Counted from the stretch's first letter, positions 1 to 8,984 are shown. The stretch is 64,000 nt of DNA from JBBQER01 sp052148155 (GCA_052148155.1 JBKQIY010000144.1:1-64000), one strand, 5' to 3'. Numbers and translations are program-made. The notes: generated from the letters alone by a model not told the origin.

Positions 1-95
1 ACCCACACGCGATCGACACACCGTTACGCCGCCAACTCGAACGTCTCGACACCACCCTCAACACGATCATCGCCGAATCCGGCCTCGCCGCATGA
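1..95 (+). CDS. 3' end of a truncated gene, unidentified
   Basis: An open frame enters from the left edge and stops with TGA at 93-95. About 30 codons are visible and end in RRQLERLDTTLNTIIAESGLAA. The segment looks like an amphipathic helix and has good codon usage for this genome. The family cannot be decided from so short a piece. A transposase or DNA-binding C-terminus is possible but not shown. Confidence 0.4.
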   Translation, partial: PHAIDTPLRRQLERLDTTLNTIIAESGLAA

Positions 96-544
96 AACTT
101 GACTCAACTGTGCCGGCTTCGCCGGCTCGCCGGCTATAGCTCCCTAGACGAGTGGCGCCAGTGCGTGGCGATGATGAGAACGGGGCGCGAGCGCGAGTCC
201 TGCGACGATCGTCCTCTCAGTGGCGAACTTGAGGTGACGGATTTGTGCGGCGACGAGCCAGATCCCCGCGAACAGGCGAGGAGGAATCGATCTCGGCGAG
301 TTTCACGTCGGCCTTGGGCGTGAGGACAAGGACGAGGCTCATGCGAAGCATCCTGGCGCTGTCGCCGGATCCGCCCGCAACGAACCGCGCTCGTGCCGCG
401 CCCGACGCCTATGAACCCGGCGGCGGGTCTCTTCGCGCACTACGGCTTCTCTAGGCTGCGGCGGGCTTGCCGGACTCTCAGTCGGAGCGCAAGCACTCAT
501 CCGATGCTGTCCCAGACGATGCCGAACACTGCGAGGCGTTCACC
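96..544. other. Intergenic region without a recognisable gene
   Basis: About 450 bases lie between the truncated gene and the FMN reductase. Short open frames exist here but none resembles a protein family. A GC-rich run of repeated GCCGGC-type words is visible at 110-135. I see no clear promoter or terminator. Confidence 0.5.
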
Positions 545-1189
545 ATGTGGAAACTGAAAATCATTATCGGCACGACGCGGCCGACTCGGGCTGCAGATCT
601 GGTGCACCCGTGGGTTGTCGGGCAGGCACGAGCGCACGGTGCGTTCGACGTGGAGGTGCTTGACCTTCGCGACTGGCCGCTGCCCCTGTTTCAGGAACAC
701 ATGGGTTCGATCGGCGACTTCACTGATCCCACGTATTCCGAACCGGTCGTGCGGCAATGGAATCACAAGATCAAAGAGGCGGACGCCGTGCTCGTGATCA
801 CCGCTGAGTACTTGCACTCGGTGCCTGGCGTCCTCAAAAACGCGTTGGACAGTATCTTCGTGAGCTTTGCGTTGCGGAACAAACCCATCGCCGGCGTTGG
901 ATACAGCGGAGGCGTTGCAGCCGGAACTCGCGCGATCGAGCATCTCATGGCGATAGCGATCGAGGCAGAAATGGTTCCCTTGCGCCAGACCGTCCTGATA
1001 CCACACGTCAACGACGCCTTCGACGACGCGGGCGTGCCGATCGACCCGGCAACCAACGTTGCAATGACCGTGATGCTCGATGATCTTGCGTGGTGGTCGG
1101 CGCTGCTGGCAAACGGACGAGCGCAGGGCGAACTCCCGCCCGCAGTGTTCAGAATGAGAGCGGCGCTCGCCGCACTGCAGGCCGACTAG
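545..1189 (+). CDS. NADPH-dependent FMN reductase (flavodoxin-like fold)
   Basis: This 214-residue protein looks like a soluble flavin reductase/quinone reductase that uses NAD(P)H to reduce FMN or FMN-bound substrates. The phosphate-binding loop GTTRPTR is at residues 9-15, and the active-site segment AEYLHSVPGVLKNALDSI, typical of the NADPH_dep_FMN_red family, is near residue 88-104. Length is normal for the family. I start it at the ATG of MWKLKIIIGTTRP, because the 26 codons upstream are low-complexity and the family begins with this beta strand. It stands alone on the plus strand with no obvious partner gene. The exact substrate is unknown. Confidence 0.85.
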   Translation: MWKLKIIIGTTRPTRAADLVHPWVVGQARAHGAFDVEVLDLRDWPLPLFQEHMGSIGDFTDPTYSEPVVRQWNHKIKEADAVLVITAEYLHSVPGVLKNALDSIFVSFALRNKPIAGVGYSGGVAAGTRAIEHLMAIAIEAEMVPLRQTVLIPHVNDAFDDAGVPIDPATNVAMTVMLDDLAWWSALLANGRAQGELPPAVFRMRAALAALQAD

Positions 1190-1646
1190 CGCAGAAACGA
1201 CGAGCTCAACCCGGGCGCACGGACACAATCCTCGACAGAATCGAAGCACGCGGCGCGCCAGAACTGTCCGTCGCGCCGCTTCGGGCAGTGTCGGTGTGGC
1301 TTGGGCCGCCAGAGGCGCCCGGGATGGTGACCCGCCCGTCACACGTGCGGACCACGCGGTGTGTGAATCGAAACCGCGGGCGCTCCGCAGACCACCTCTG
1401 GACCCATTGAGACAGCCCGGTTCCCTATGCGAATTCGCGAACCCGACGAAATCGGATCAGGGATGACGCGCCGTCACCTTTTTGGTGCGGCGATGGCCGG
1501 GACCCTGGGACTGTCGGCTGATCGTGCCGGTTGGGGGCGCGCGTTCGACAGACGCCTGTTCCCAAATCCCGCCTCGGGTGCCCCCGACCGGGACCGGGAC
1601 GTTCCCGATCGCGGCGTGCCGTCGCAGAATGCGGCAAGCTGAGCGA
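1190..1646. other. Intergenic region holding a Tat-leader-like open frame
   Basis: These 457 bases separate the FMN reductase from the amidase. From the ATG at 1463 a frame reads MTRRHLFGAAMAGTLGLSA and stops at 1640-1642, just before the amidase start but in another frame. It looks like a twin-arginine signal peptide (RR-x-L-F followed by a hydrophobic stretch). It may be the detached leader of the amidase; see the findings. Confidence 0.3.
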
Positions 1647-3095
1647 ATGGAAATGCCGACCGTCGCTGACGCGGCGAAGCTCATCCGTGCGGGCCGGCTG
1701 TCTGCCGAGGAGCTGATGGTCGCGTGTCTCGACGAAATTGAGCGTGGCAACCCCGACCTCAACGCGTTCGTGTATATCGATGCCGAGCATGCGCTGGGAG
1801 CAGCCAGGGCGGTCGACGCGATGGTGCACGACCGACGATTGAGCGAACTTGGGCCCTTGGCAGGCGTGCCGTTCGGGGTGAAGGACCTCGAGGATTGTGC
1901 CGGCATGCCGACAACGCGTGGGTCGCGCTGGTTTGCGGACGGTCCGGCGAAGGCGGCCGACTCGATCCACGTCGGCCGGCTGCGGGCCGCGGGCGCCATC
2001 CCGGTCGGTAAGACCGCGACACCCGAGTTTGGGGCGTGGGCCTATACCGCCAGTCCGCTGCTCGGGGTCACGCGCAACCCGTGGAACCTCAGCTGCACAC
2101 CGGGCGGGTCGAGTGGCGGCACTGCCGCCGCCGTGGCGTCGGCAATGGTGCCGTTCGGTACGGCGAGCGACGGTGGTGGTTCGATCCGGACCCCGGCCAG
2201 CTTCACCGGGCTCGTAGGACTCAAGAGCACCTACGGGCGTATCCCTACCTTCGGCGACACGCATCTCGCCCAGAACGCTGTGGTCGGATGCCTGACGACG
2301 ACCGTGGCTGACACCGCCTTGTTGCTCGACGTCATGGCCGGACCCGACGCCCGTGATCGCACATGCCTACCAGCCCCGACCGGCAGCTACCTCGACGCGC
2401 TCGACGCAGTCGGACTCCAAAGCTGTCGGGTCGCATGGTCCTTGGACTTCGGCTTCGCAACCATCGACCATGAGGTGGGAGCCCTCTGCGAGCAAGCCGC
2501 GCAGGCCTTCGTCGGCGCAACGGGCGCGTCACTCGTCGACCGGCCAATCCAGCTCGAGGATTACATCCGCACCTACGCCTTCGTCGAAGGTGTCGACAAG
2601 TTCGTCGGCATCGAACGCGACTTGTGGGAGAGCCGACTCGGCGAACTCGACCCGCTGTCGGCGCCAGGTTGGACCCGCCTCAGCATGAAGACGTTGCCGT
2701 GGGCTGCGTCAGTGGAGTACGACCGTCGGCAGCTCGTCGCCGACGTTGCCGCGATCTTCGACGACGTCGACCTCATCGTTACGCCGATGTCTTCGATGCG
2801 ACCATTTGCCGCGCAGGGACCGATGCCCACCAGCATCGACGGCACCGAGGTACACGGTGGCATGTCGGTCGTGCTCGCGATGCTCGCCAACCTCGTCAAC
2901 CTGCCCGCCATTAGCGTTCCCGCTGGTCTGGTCGCAGACGGTCTCCCAGTCGGCCTCCAGATCATCGGACCGCGCTTTCGCGAGGACCTGGTCTTGGCCG
3001 CCGCCGCACGGTACGAGTCAGTACGACCCTGGCCCCGCCATAGCGCTCGCACATCACCTCCGTCAGCAGGCCGACGCGCGAACGAAACTACATAA
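1647..3095 (+). CDS. Amidase (amidase signature family)
   Basis: This 482-residue protein belongs to the amidase signature hydrolases, which cleave carboxamides through a Ser-cisSer-Lys triad. I see Lys79 in GVKDLED, the cis-serine in TPGGSSGGTAAAVASA (about S155) and the nucleophile S179 in SDGGGSIRTPASFTGLVGLK, with the usual spacing of about 24 residues between the serines. Length fits the family. It is not a GatA: no gatB or gatC is nearby. The start is placed at the ATG of MEMPTVADAAKLI, since upstream codons look non-coding. The preceding frame encodes a Tat-like leader out of phase, so the ancestral enzyme may have been exported. Substrate unknown. Confidence 0.88.
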   Translation: MEMPTVADAAKLIRAGRLSAEELMVACLDEIERGNPDLNAFVYIDAEHALGAARAVDAMVHDRRLSELGPLAGVPFGVKDLEDCAGMPTTRGSRWFADGPAKAADSIHVGRLRAAGAIPVGKTATPEFGAWAYTASPLLGVTRNPWNLSCTPGGSSGGTAAAVASAMVPFGTASDGGGSIRTPASFTGLVGLKSTYGRIPTFGDTHLAQNAVVGCLTTTVADTALLLDVMAGPDARDRTCLPAPTGSYLDALDAVGLQSCRVAWSLDFGFATIDHEVGALCEQAAQAFVGATGASLVDRPIQLEDYIRTYAFVEGVDKFVGIERDLWESRLGELDPLSAPGWTRLSMKTLPWAASVEYDRRQLVADVAAIFDDVDLIVTPMSSMRPFAAQGPMPTSIDGTEVHGGMSVVLAMLANLVNLPAISVPAGLVADGLPVGLQIIGPRFREDLVLAAAARYESVRPWPRHSARTSPPSAGRRANETT

Positions 3096-3538
3096 CTCGA
3101 CGAGTGCTACGCGTCCGAAAGAGACGTCAGGCAAGACACCGATCGCCGGTCTCGAAGTACCAGCACACGCGCGGCTGAGCCTCGCGCTCCGGGCTGTCGC
3201 CTGCGGCTGGGTCGCTCGTTTTGCTCCGCTCGGCCGGGTTCAGTGCGGCGACGGCAGGCGGCGTGCGTGGTGGTGTCGGGCCGCCGGAGCCGGCATTGTG
3301 CCGTTGCGTTGCGGGCTGGAGACATGTCGTGTTGCCGCCGACGCGGACGTGTAGGGATCGGTTCGTTCGACTTAAGAGCCTCGGAATCAGATCACGGGAA
3401 GGTTGGGAATGCGCGACCGGATGTTCTTCATGCCTGCGATGACGGCCCGAGGAACCGGTCGGGGTCTCCGAGGAGGGGACGCGCGTCGAGAGACGGACAC
3501 GGAACTGCCGACGATCCGCGGCCAAGGTTGACACGACC

Positions 3539-3565
3539 CCGACCGACCGTTAAACGGTCGGTCGG
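3539..3565. promoter_or_regulatory. Perfect inverted repeat, probable TetR-type operator
   Basis: Arms CCGACCGACCGT (3539-3550) and ACGGTCGGTCGG (3554-3565) pair perfectly around a 3-base TAA spacer. The size and symmetry are those of a TetR-family operator rather than a terminator, and no T-run follows. The half-site GACCGACCGTT recurs at 3765-3775. A frame resembling a broken tetR starts only 20 bases downstream. The assignment to TetR is inference. Confidence 0.55.
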
Positions 3566-3583
3566 CGGGTATGGGACGAGCGC

Positions 3584-3766
3584 GTGGCGAGCACTGATGA
3601 GAAGCGTTCGAGGCGTCGGTCGAGGAGGCGCTTGTTGAGGTCAGGATCCGTCGGCGAGCGTGGACCGGCTGCGGTTGCGGTTTCGGTGTCGGCCCGGTCT
3701 CACCAGCTTCGCCGTGCGCCGTCGTCGCCGATCCTCGACGACCGAACAGTGCGGTCTGGTGACTGA
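3584..3766 (+). pseudogene. Possible tetR remnant
   Basis: A 60-codon GTG-started frame reads RSRRRSRRRLLRS, then GERGPAAVAVS, then loses similarity. TetR-family DNA-binding domains typically read RxxxLLdAgxxLvGERGPAAVTVSdVA, so this looks like helix 1 and the start of helix 2 followed by frameshifts. It begins next to the perfect palindrome at 3539-3565, where a self-regulating tetR would be expected. Evidence is only this local resemblance, and chance similarity is possible. Confidence 0.25.
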
Positions 3767-3803
3767 CCGACCGTTCGGTGACGCGGGTCGGCGGCTCGCG
3801 GGT

Positions 3804-4604
3804 ATGGCTCGCGCCGTCGCGCACGATCCGTACGAGGCACGCGAGCGCGTTCTCGAACGCCTCGACGAATGGAAGGAGCGTCGCCGAGCCCCCTTTCAGC
3901 CTCCGATCGTCGGCGGATGGGAAGAGGAGTTCCACGGATTGTTGGGCGAGCCGTGGCCGTGCCCCGCGCACGACGAGTTCTCGGCGTTGTACCAAGAGGT
4001 GATGGCGTCGTTGACGACTCGGGGTCTGCAGGTCGGCCGCGGTGCCTACGGCGGCTGGGACGACGGTGATGCAGCCCTCGCGCGAACCGCGTGGTGCGCG
4101 ACGTTGCACACGCGACCTGAGCACGCGATCGAAACCGGCGTGGCACGAGGTGTCACATCGCGAATGGTGCTCGAGGCATTCGAACGAAACGGCTTCGGTC
4201 ACCTGTGGAGCATCGATATCCCACCGTTAATCGAGACGGGCCTGCAGGCGGAAACCGCGCTCGCGGTGCCCGCAGGCTTGCGCCGACGTTGGCGCTATCT
4301 CGCAGGATCGAGCCGCCGCCGCCTTCCCGGACTCGTTTCGATTCTCGGAACGGTCGATCTCTTCGTTCACGACAGCATGCACACGACCCGCAACGTCGGG
4401 TTCGAACTCGCGCAGGTATGGCCGGCGCTGCGCGACGGTGGAGTGGTTGTCGTCGACGACGTCGAACGCAACTCGGCCTTCGCGGCGTTCGGTGGCGCGA
4501 CACGCGACTGGCGCGCCGTTGCCGGGAAGGCTGACGACGACCGCGCAATCGTCGGCGTCGCGCTGAAACGCGCGCCGCCGTCGAGGTCGGTTCCGACTCA
4601 TTGA
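3804..4604 (+). CDS. Class I SAM-dependent methyltransferase (Methyltransf_24-like)
   Basis: A protein of about 266 residues with a Rossmann methyltransferase core. The SAM-binding segment AIETGVARGVTSRMVLEAFE is followed by LWSIDIPP, the FVHDSMHTTRNVGFEL motif typical of Methyltransf_24 proteins, and the strand DGGVVVVDDVERN. The N-terminal part (WPCPAHDEFSALYQEVM and GGWDDGD) matches related actinobacterial methyltransferases. The methyl acceptor is unknown. The start is uncertain: ATG 3804 is used, but an in-frame GTG at 3759 would add 15 residues. A repeated operator half-site lies at 3765-3775, so expression may be under a TetR-type regulator, which would favour the downstream start. Confidence 0.8.
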   Translation: MARAVAHDPYEARERVLERLDEWKERRRAPFQPPIVGGWEEEFHGLLGEPWPCPAHDEFSALYQEVMASLTTRGLQVGRGAYGGWDDGDAALARTAWCATLHTRPEHAIETGVARGVTSRMVLEAFERNGFGHLWSIDIPPLIETGLQAETALAVPAGLRRRWRYLAGSSRRRLPGLVSILGTVDLFVHDSMHTTRNVGFELAQVWPALRDGGVVVVDDVERNSAFAAFGGATRDWRAVAGKADDDRAIVGVALKRAPPSRSVPTH

Positions 4605-5820
4605 CGTCAACGCGAACGGAATTCCGTACCGCTTTGCGTGTCCCTCCGGCTCGCCGACGCGCCGATGTGGCCGGCATGTCACGGCAGACTGCGACGTATG
4701 GTCCGGTATCGGTCGGCAACGATCGCGGACCGGTTCTGGGAACCGACGAGAACGTTCGCGCTGTCGTGGAGGTGTTGCGCGGCTGCGCGGTGGCCTTCAC
4801 GGTTCCGATACGGGAGGGGCATCATCGGCCGCTCAATGCGCCGTGAGATCAGGCGACGTTCGACGCGGCTCGGCTGTCAGTCGCGGAAATTGCTCCCGGA
4901 TGGTGGTCCTGTGCGAGTGTGCAAGGCGCACCGTCAGGATCCCCAGTTCGGCAATCGCACGGCCGCCGGAGCGGTCGAGGCCTCGGGTCTCGCGGATCCG
5001 TGAGCGTGGTTCGGACACTCCGTGCGAACAGACGCCGCGGTTCGGACTGCGGCCTATGTCGAGGCATATGGGCGTTCTGAACTCTGATCGGGTTGTCGCC
5101 GACACCACCCACCCAAACGAGGGGACGAAGACGCCGGCTCACCTCTGCATGGTGTCGACCGGCGACGACCCCGATCGAGTTGGAGCGGTGTACTCATACG
5201 AATACGGCGGCTGGGTCGAATGAGTGTCCCGGGCGCCCAGGCTGCCGCGGGCAGGTGGGAGTGCATCACGGACCGTCGCGCGCGTCGCGCGCGGCATCGA
5301 ACCCAGCTGCTCGGCCTCGGCGGGTGTCGACGCGATCAACCGCCTGCGACGGTGCGTCAGCCGTGGCCTCGCCGGTGACGTCTCAGGCTGATCTTGTGAA
5401 GTGGGCCCGGAAGCTGACAACGAGGGAACCACACCTACAGCTCAATCGAGCATCGCCAAGGCGGCCGGCTCACACCCTCGAGGCCGGCTCTTCGGTCGGT
5501 CATGTTTCCGGAACCGCATCCGATTCTACGGCGACGGGGGCTCGCGGGGAAGCGGCATATCGCACCATCTGGGCGACGGCGCGCGGCGACGGAAGCGTCG
5601 ACGTCATGTGAGACGAGGACCGAATCAGGGCGGCCGCTGCCGGGAAAGCTGGTCGACGTGAACTGGCAGCGAGGAAGATTGGGAGCGCCGACGTCGGAAC
5701 GGAGCAACCCGACGGGATCGGCGTTTTCGGTGGTTCATACAGCCGCGTCGCGCTGTGCGGTCCGCTCTTCGAACGGACCCGATGCCGGCCGCCGTCCAGA
5801 CGCTGACCGGGTCCGGCCTG
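4605..5820. other. 1.2-kb region without a recognisable gene
   Basis: This stretch lies between the methyltransferase and the TetR gene, which face each other. Open frames on both strands are arginine-rich, low-complexity and match no family I know. A short inverted repeat (CGGTTC-tgg-GAACCG) lies near 4732-4746. It could be decayed coding sequence. I see no tRNA or insertion-sequence ends. Confidence 0.45.
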
Positions 5821-6402
5821 TCACGTCAGGTTCCGGCTGGCGACGTAGCGTTCGAATGCGTCGTTGACGCCGTCTGTGTCTCCGGTCGCGAGGAGATCGA
5901 GGAGCAGTCCCCGGATGACCGCGACACCAAGGCGCGCCTCGGTACGGGCGACGTCCTCGGCCACGCCGTTGTCGATGAGGGCGCCGGCCACGGCGTCGAT
6001 CCAGGAGTCGACGATGTCATCGAGGAGAGAAAGCGCGTAGGGACGGCCCTGCAACGCGAGGCTGTAAACCTCGAAGAACAGTCGCTCGTGAGGAGCGAGC
6101 AAAGGGTCGCTGAGCTGACGCCAGAACCGCCGGGCGACGTCGCCGACTGAATCGGCAGACTCGACGAGTTGGGACAGCACGAGTCGTTGGCGGTGTTCCA
6201 TGCTCCGCACGACCTCGACGAGGAGCGCTTGTTTCGATCCAAAGTGGTAGATGAGCATTCGGTGGCTCGTGCCCGCCGCGGCGGCAAGTTCGCGTAGCGA
6301 CAGATCGCTCATCCCGCGTTCGCTGACGTAGTCGATCGTCCGTTCGAGCAATTGTTGTCTGGGGTTGGTGACGTCGCTGAGCGTCGACTCTGCTATTGCC
6401 AT
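5821..6402 (-). CDS. TetR/AcrR family transcriptional regulator
   Basis: A 193-residue repressor with an N-terminal helix-turn-helix (LLERTIDYVSERGMSDLSLRELAAAAGTSHRMLIYHFGSKQALLVEVV, residues about 18-65) and a helical ligand-binding C-terminal part. TSHRMLIYHFGSKQ is the recognition helix and the conserved YHF-x-x-K region. The start is the ATG of MAIAESTLSD, because it abuts a large perfect palindrome at 6402-6449 that must lie outside the gene. It is divergent from an SRPBCC protein and an acyl-CoA synthetase and probably represses them and itself. The ligand may be an acyl-CoA or a steroid-like compound; that is inference from the neighbours. Confidence 0.9.
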   Translation of the reverse strand: MAIAESTLSDVTNPRQQLLERTIDYVSERGMSDLSLRELAAAAGTSHRMLIYHFGSKQALLVEVVRSMEHRQRLVLSQLVESADSVGDVARRFWRQLSDPLLAPHERLFFEVYSLALQGRPYALSLLDDIVDSWIDAVAGALIDNGVAEDVARTEARLGVAVIRGLLLDLLATGDTDGVNDAFERYVASRNLT

Positions 6403-6449
6403 GTTCCGTATGGTACATGAAACGTATGGTTCATGTACCATACGGAACA
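6402..6449. promoter_or_regulatory. Large perfect palindrome, operator between divergent tetR and SRPBCC gene
   Basis: Arms of 20 bases, TGTTCCGTATGGTACATGAA (6402-6421) and TTCATGTACCATACGGAACA (6430-6449), pair without mismatch around the spacer ACGTATGG. The word CGTATGGTwCATG also occurs twice as a direct repeat (6408 and 6424), so two overlapping dimers could bind. The palindrome touches the tetR start codon and precedes the plus-strand gene by 30 bases. It is almost certainly the operator of this TetR. Confidence 0.85.
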
Positions 6450-6478
6450 GATGAGTAGCTGCTCGCGGGGAAGCCAGT

Positions 6479-6916
6479 GTGGAGCATGACATCACCGTCG
6501 AGATAGACGCCGGGCTTGACGCAGTCTGGACGGTGCTAACCGACGTCGAACGTTGGCCCGAGTGGACCCGCTCGACGCAGAACATCGTCGTTCTCGGCGA
6601 CGGGAGGGAGTTGCAGGTCGGCACCAGGGCGCGGGTGAAGCAACCCCGTCTTCCCGCAGTGGTGTGGGAGGTCACCGTCTTCGAACCTTCGCAGACGTTC
6701 GTCTCGCAAACCAGGGCCGGCGGGGTCGCCTCCGTCGCCGCACATCGCCTCAAGGTTGGTGACCGGGGAACCGTGGTCGTGGATCTTGCGATTCGCCAGT
6801 CCGGTCCCTTGGCGCCGCTGGCCGCGCGTCCCATGTCGCGGCTCACGCGTCGCTATCTGCGTATGGAAGCCGACGGCCTCAAGCTTCGCAGCGAAACTGG
6901 AGACAGTTGCTCCTGA
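6479..6916 (+). CDS. SRPBCC family protein (polyketide cyclase/dehydrase-like)
   Basis: A 145-residue single-domain protein of the START/SRPBCC helix-grip fold. The N-terminus HDITVEIDAGLDAVWTVLTDVERWPEWTRS is the classic signature (strand, V-W, D-x-x-x-W-P-E-W). The family binds hydrophobic ligands in a cavity; some members are cyclases or lipid carriers. It starts with GTG at 6479, 30 bases after the TetR operator, and is followed by an acyl-CoA synthetase 127 bases downstream, so it probably works in lipid or steroid-like degradation under control of the divergent TetR. The exact substrate is unknown. Confidence 0.82.
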   Translation: MEHDITVEIDAGLDAVWTVLTDVERWPEWTRSTQNIVVLGDGRELQVGTRARVKQPRLPAVVWEVTVFEPSQTFVSQTRAGGVASVAAHRLKVGDRGTVVVDLAIRQSGPLAPLAARPMSRLTRRYLRMEADGLKLRSETGDSCS

Positions 6917-7043
6917 TGTGGTGGCGTGTCGTTGATGAGACCACAGCGGCCGCCGGGAATCGTCCCCCGCCAGTCGACGTCGTCGGGCCCGAACGCCGTT
7001 TAGGATCGGACGTTGTGTCAATGGGCGACTCGTCTGGTGATGG

Positions 7044-8648
7044 ATGGCCTGGAACATCGCAGATCTCACGGAGCACGTCGTCGATTCAGTGCCCAATCGC
7101 GTCGCCTTGATCGTCCGGGACGAGCCGCGTACGTTCATCGAGCTTGAGCGACGCGCGAACCGGTTGGCTCACCACCTTGCCGCGCAGGGGATCGGGGTGG
7201 GCGATCACGTCGGGATCTATGGACTGAACAGTCACGCGTTCGTCGAAACGATCTTCGCGGCCTACAAATTGCGCGCGGTGCCGGTGAACGTGAACTACCG
7301 CTACGTCGAAGGCGAGCTGCGGTATCTTTTCGACAACGCCGATCTTGTCGCGCTCGTACATGACGCGCAGTTCGCGCCGCGCATCCGAGCGGTACGCGAT
7401 TCGCTGCCGATGTTGCGCCACCTGATCGTGAACGACGACGGCTCGAACGAAGACGCCTCGACGATCGGATCTGTTCTCTACGAGGACGCACTTGCGAGTC
7501 GAGCGCCAGAGCGTGACTTCGCTGGTAGATCCGGCGACGATATCTACATGCTGTACACCGGCGGCACGACCGGCATGCCGAAGGGTGTCGTGTGGCGTCA
7601 AGAGGACGTGTTGTGCGTTCTCGGTGGTCTTGTCAACTTCGACACCGGCGTGCGCGTCGAAGACGAGTGGGAGTTCGCGAACGCCGCTGCCAGGGCGTCT
7701 GACGATGTTGGCCTCGGCGTTGTGATCGCGCCGCTGATGCACGGTGCCGCGCAGTGGGGGACCATCAACGGATTGATCAACGGCCGCACGACGGTATTGA
7801 TGGCCAGGTTTGATCCGCACGAGGTGTGGAAGGCGATCGAGAAGTACCGCATTGCGACGCTCGGCCTTACCGGCGACGCGATGGGTCGGCCGCTCATCGA
7901 AGCACTCGATGATGGAGAGTACGACGCGTCCTCGCTCGTCGCGATCGCTTCGACAGCCGCGATTTTCAGCCCAACGGTGAAAGAACAGTTCCGCGAACGC
8001 TTCCCGAACCTGGTCATCGCCGACGCCGTCGGTTCCACCGAGACCGGCTACAACGGCGTGCAGGTGAGCACGAAGGGCGGAAGCGAGAAGCTCGGCCTTC
8101 CGACGGTGCGGATGGGTCCGGACACCGTGGTGCTCGACGACGACATGAACGTCGTACAGCCAGGTTCGGGGGTGGTCGGACGCATGGCACGCGGTGGCAA
8201 CGTGCCGTTGCGATACCACAAGGATCCCGACAAATCAGCGGCAACGTTTGTGACCGTCGACGGCCGACGCTACGCGATTTCCGGAGACTCGGCGATCGTG
8301 GAGGCCGACGGAACGATGACGTTGCTCGGCCGCGGTTCTGAATGCATCAACTCTGGCGGCGAGAAGATCTACCCCGAAGAGGTGGAGGCCGCGCTGAAAG
8401 CTCACCCGGCCGTGTTCGACGCAGTCGTTGTCGGCGTGCCCGACGAACGTTGGGGCGAACGTGTGGCCGCGGTGATCGAGGTGCGGCCCGGTCACGTCGT
8501 ATCGCTCGAGGACCTTGCCACGCATGCCCGAAACCATGTCGCGGGCTACAAGGTGCCACGCGAGCTGCACGTTGTCGTTAAAATTGAACGTTCGCCGAGC
8601 GGCAAACCGGATTACCCGTGGGCCAAGAACGTCGCGACCGGCGCCTAA
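7044..8648 (+). CDS. Acyl-CoA synthetase (AMP-forming, class I adenylating enzyme)
   Basis: A 534-residue ATP-dependent acyl-CoA ligase that activates a carboxylic acid as acyl-AMP and transfers it to CoA. The P-loop-like motif YMLYTGGTTGMPKGVVW is near residue 170-187, the A5 segment DAVGSTETG near 330, and the C-terminal lysine motif PSGKPDYPWAK near 520-530. Length is normal. It resembles the other synthetase at 39583-41196 over its full length. It lies downstream of the SRPBCC gene and the TetR operator. A possible own -10 (TAGGAT at 7001-7006) precedes it. Substrate, probably a fatty or steroid-side-chain acid, is inferred only. Confidence 0.92.
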   Translation: MAWNIADLTEHVVDSVPNRVALIVRDEPRTFIELERRANRLAHHLAAQGIGVGDHVGIYGLNSHAFVETIFAAYKLRAVPVNVNYRYVEGELRYLFDNADLVALVHDAQFAPRIRAVRDSLPMLRHLIVNDDGSNEDASTIGSVLYEDALASRAPERDFAGRSGDDIYMLYTGGTTGMPKGVVWRQEDVLCVLGGLVNFDTGVRVEDEWEFANAAARASDDVGLGVVIAPLMHGAAQWGTINGLINGRTTVLMARFDPHEVWKAIEKYRIATLGLTGDAMGRPLIEALDDGEYDASSLVAIASTAAIFSPTVKEQFRERFPNLVIADAVGSTETGYNGVQVSTKGGSEKLGLPTVRMGPDTVVLDDDMNVVQPGSGVVGRMARGGNVPLRYHKDPDKSAATFVTVDGRRYAISGDSAIVEADGTMTLLGRGSECINSGGEKIYPEEVEAALKAHPAVFDAVVVGVPDERWGERVAAVIEVRPGHVVSLEDLATHARNHVAGYKVPRELHVVVKIERSPSGKPDYPWAKNVATGA

Positions 8649-8795
8649 AGACATCTGAAATTAAGACCGGCGTTCGTCGAGGACCTGGCTGCACCGTCCA
8701 CCTTGACACGTCCCCCTCGACCCGGCGCACGATGTCGGTTCTATGTCGTCCACGAGCTGACCGGCCAACGTCGGGCGGGTTCGCCCTGTCCACCA

Positions 8796-8801
8796 TAAGC
8801 T
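8796..8801 (+). promoter_or_regulatory. Putative -10 box of a leaderless small gene
   Basis: TAAGCT is followed by 6 bases and then the GTG start at 8808. The spacing matches the TANNNT boxes in front of several other genes in this window (nth, mshD, ptrB, hisI, GH1), so transcription probably begins at or next to the start codon. No -35 sequence is obvious. Confidence 0.4.
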
Positions 8802-8807
8802 TGTGCG

Positions 8808-8984
8808 GTGCCGACGCCTGTCGGTCCGCTAGGACCCGAAGAGATCGACCCGAATGATCCCGACCACTGGGACTGGGACGCGCAAGCGCCGCTATCAGTC
8901 GCACGGCCACCATGGATCCGCTTCACGGCGTTGGCGATCGCCGTGATCCTCGTCCTGTTTGTGATCGCGGAATTCTCTCGGTGA
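8808..8984 (+). CDS. Small single-pass membrane protein (58 residues)
   Basis: A short GTG-started frame encodes a polar, acidic N-terminus (PEEIDPNDPDHWDWDAQ), a PPW turn, then one hydrophobic helix (ALAIAVILVLFVIAEF) and a two-residue tail. The pattern D-P-x-D-P-x-x-W-x-W followed by one transmembrane helix is common in small actinobacterial membrane proteins of unknown role. Codon third positions are GC-rich and a TANNNT box sits 6 bases upstream. It lies 159 bases after the acyl-CoA synthetase on the same strand. Function unknown. Confidence 0.6.
   Translation: MPTPVGPLGPEEIDPNDPDHWDWDAQAPLSVARPPWIRFTALAIAVILVLFVIAEFSR

Larger units (their letters stand above)
3096..3803. other. Gene-poor region with a palindromic operator and a tetR relic
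   Basis: About 700 bases have no intact gene. The left part (3100-3500) is GC-rich with no recognisable protein. The right part holds a 12-bp-arm inverted repeat at 3539-3565, an apparent decayed TetR frame at 3584-3766, and a second copy of the half-site GACCGACCGTT at 3765-3775 in front of the methyltransferase. Confidence 0.5.
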
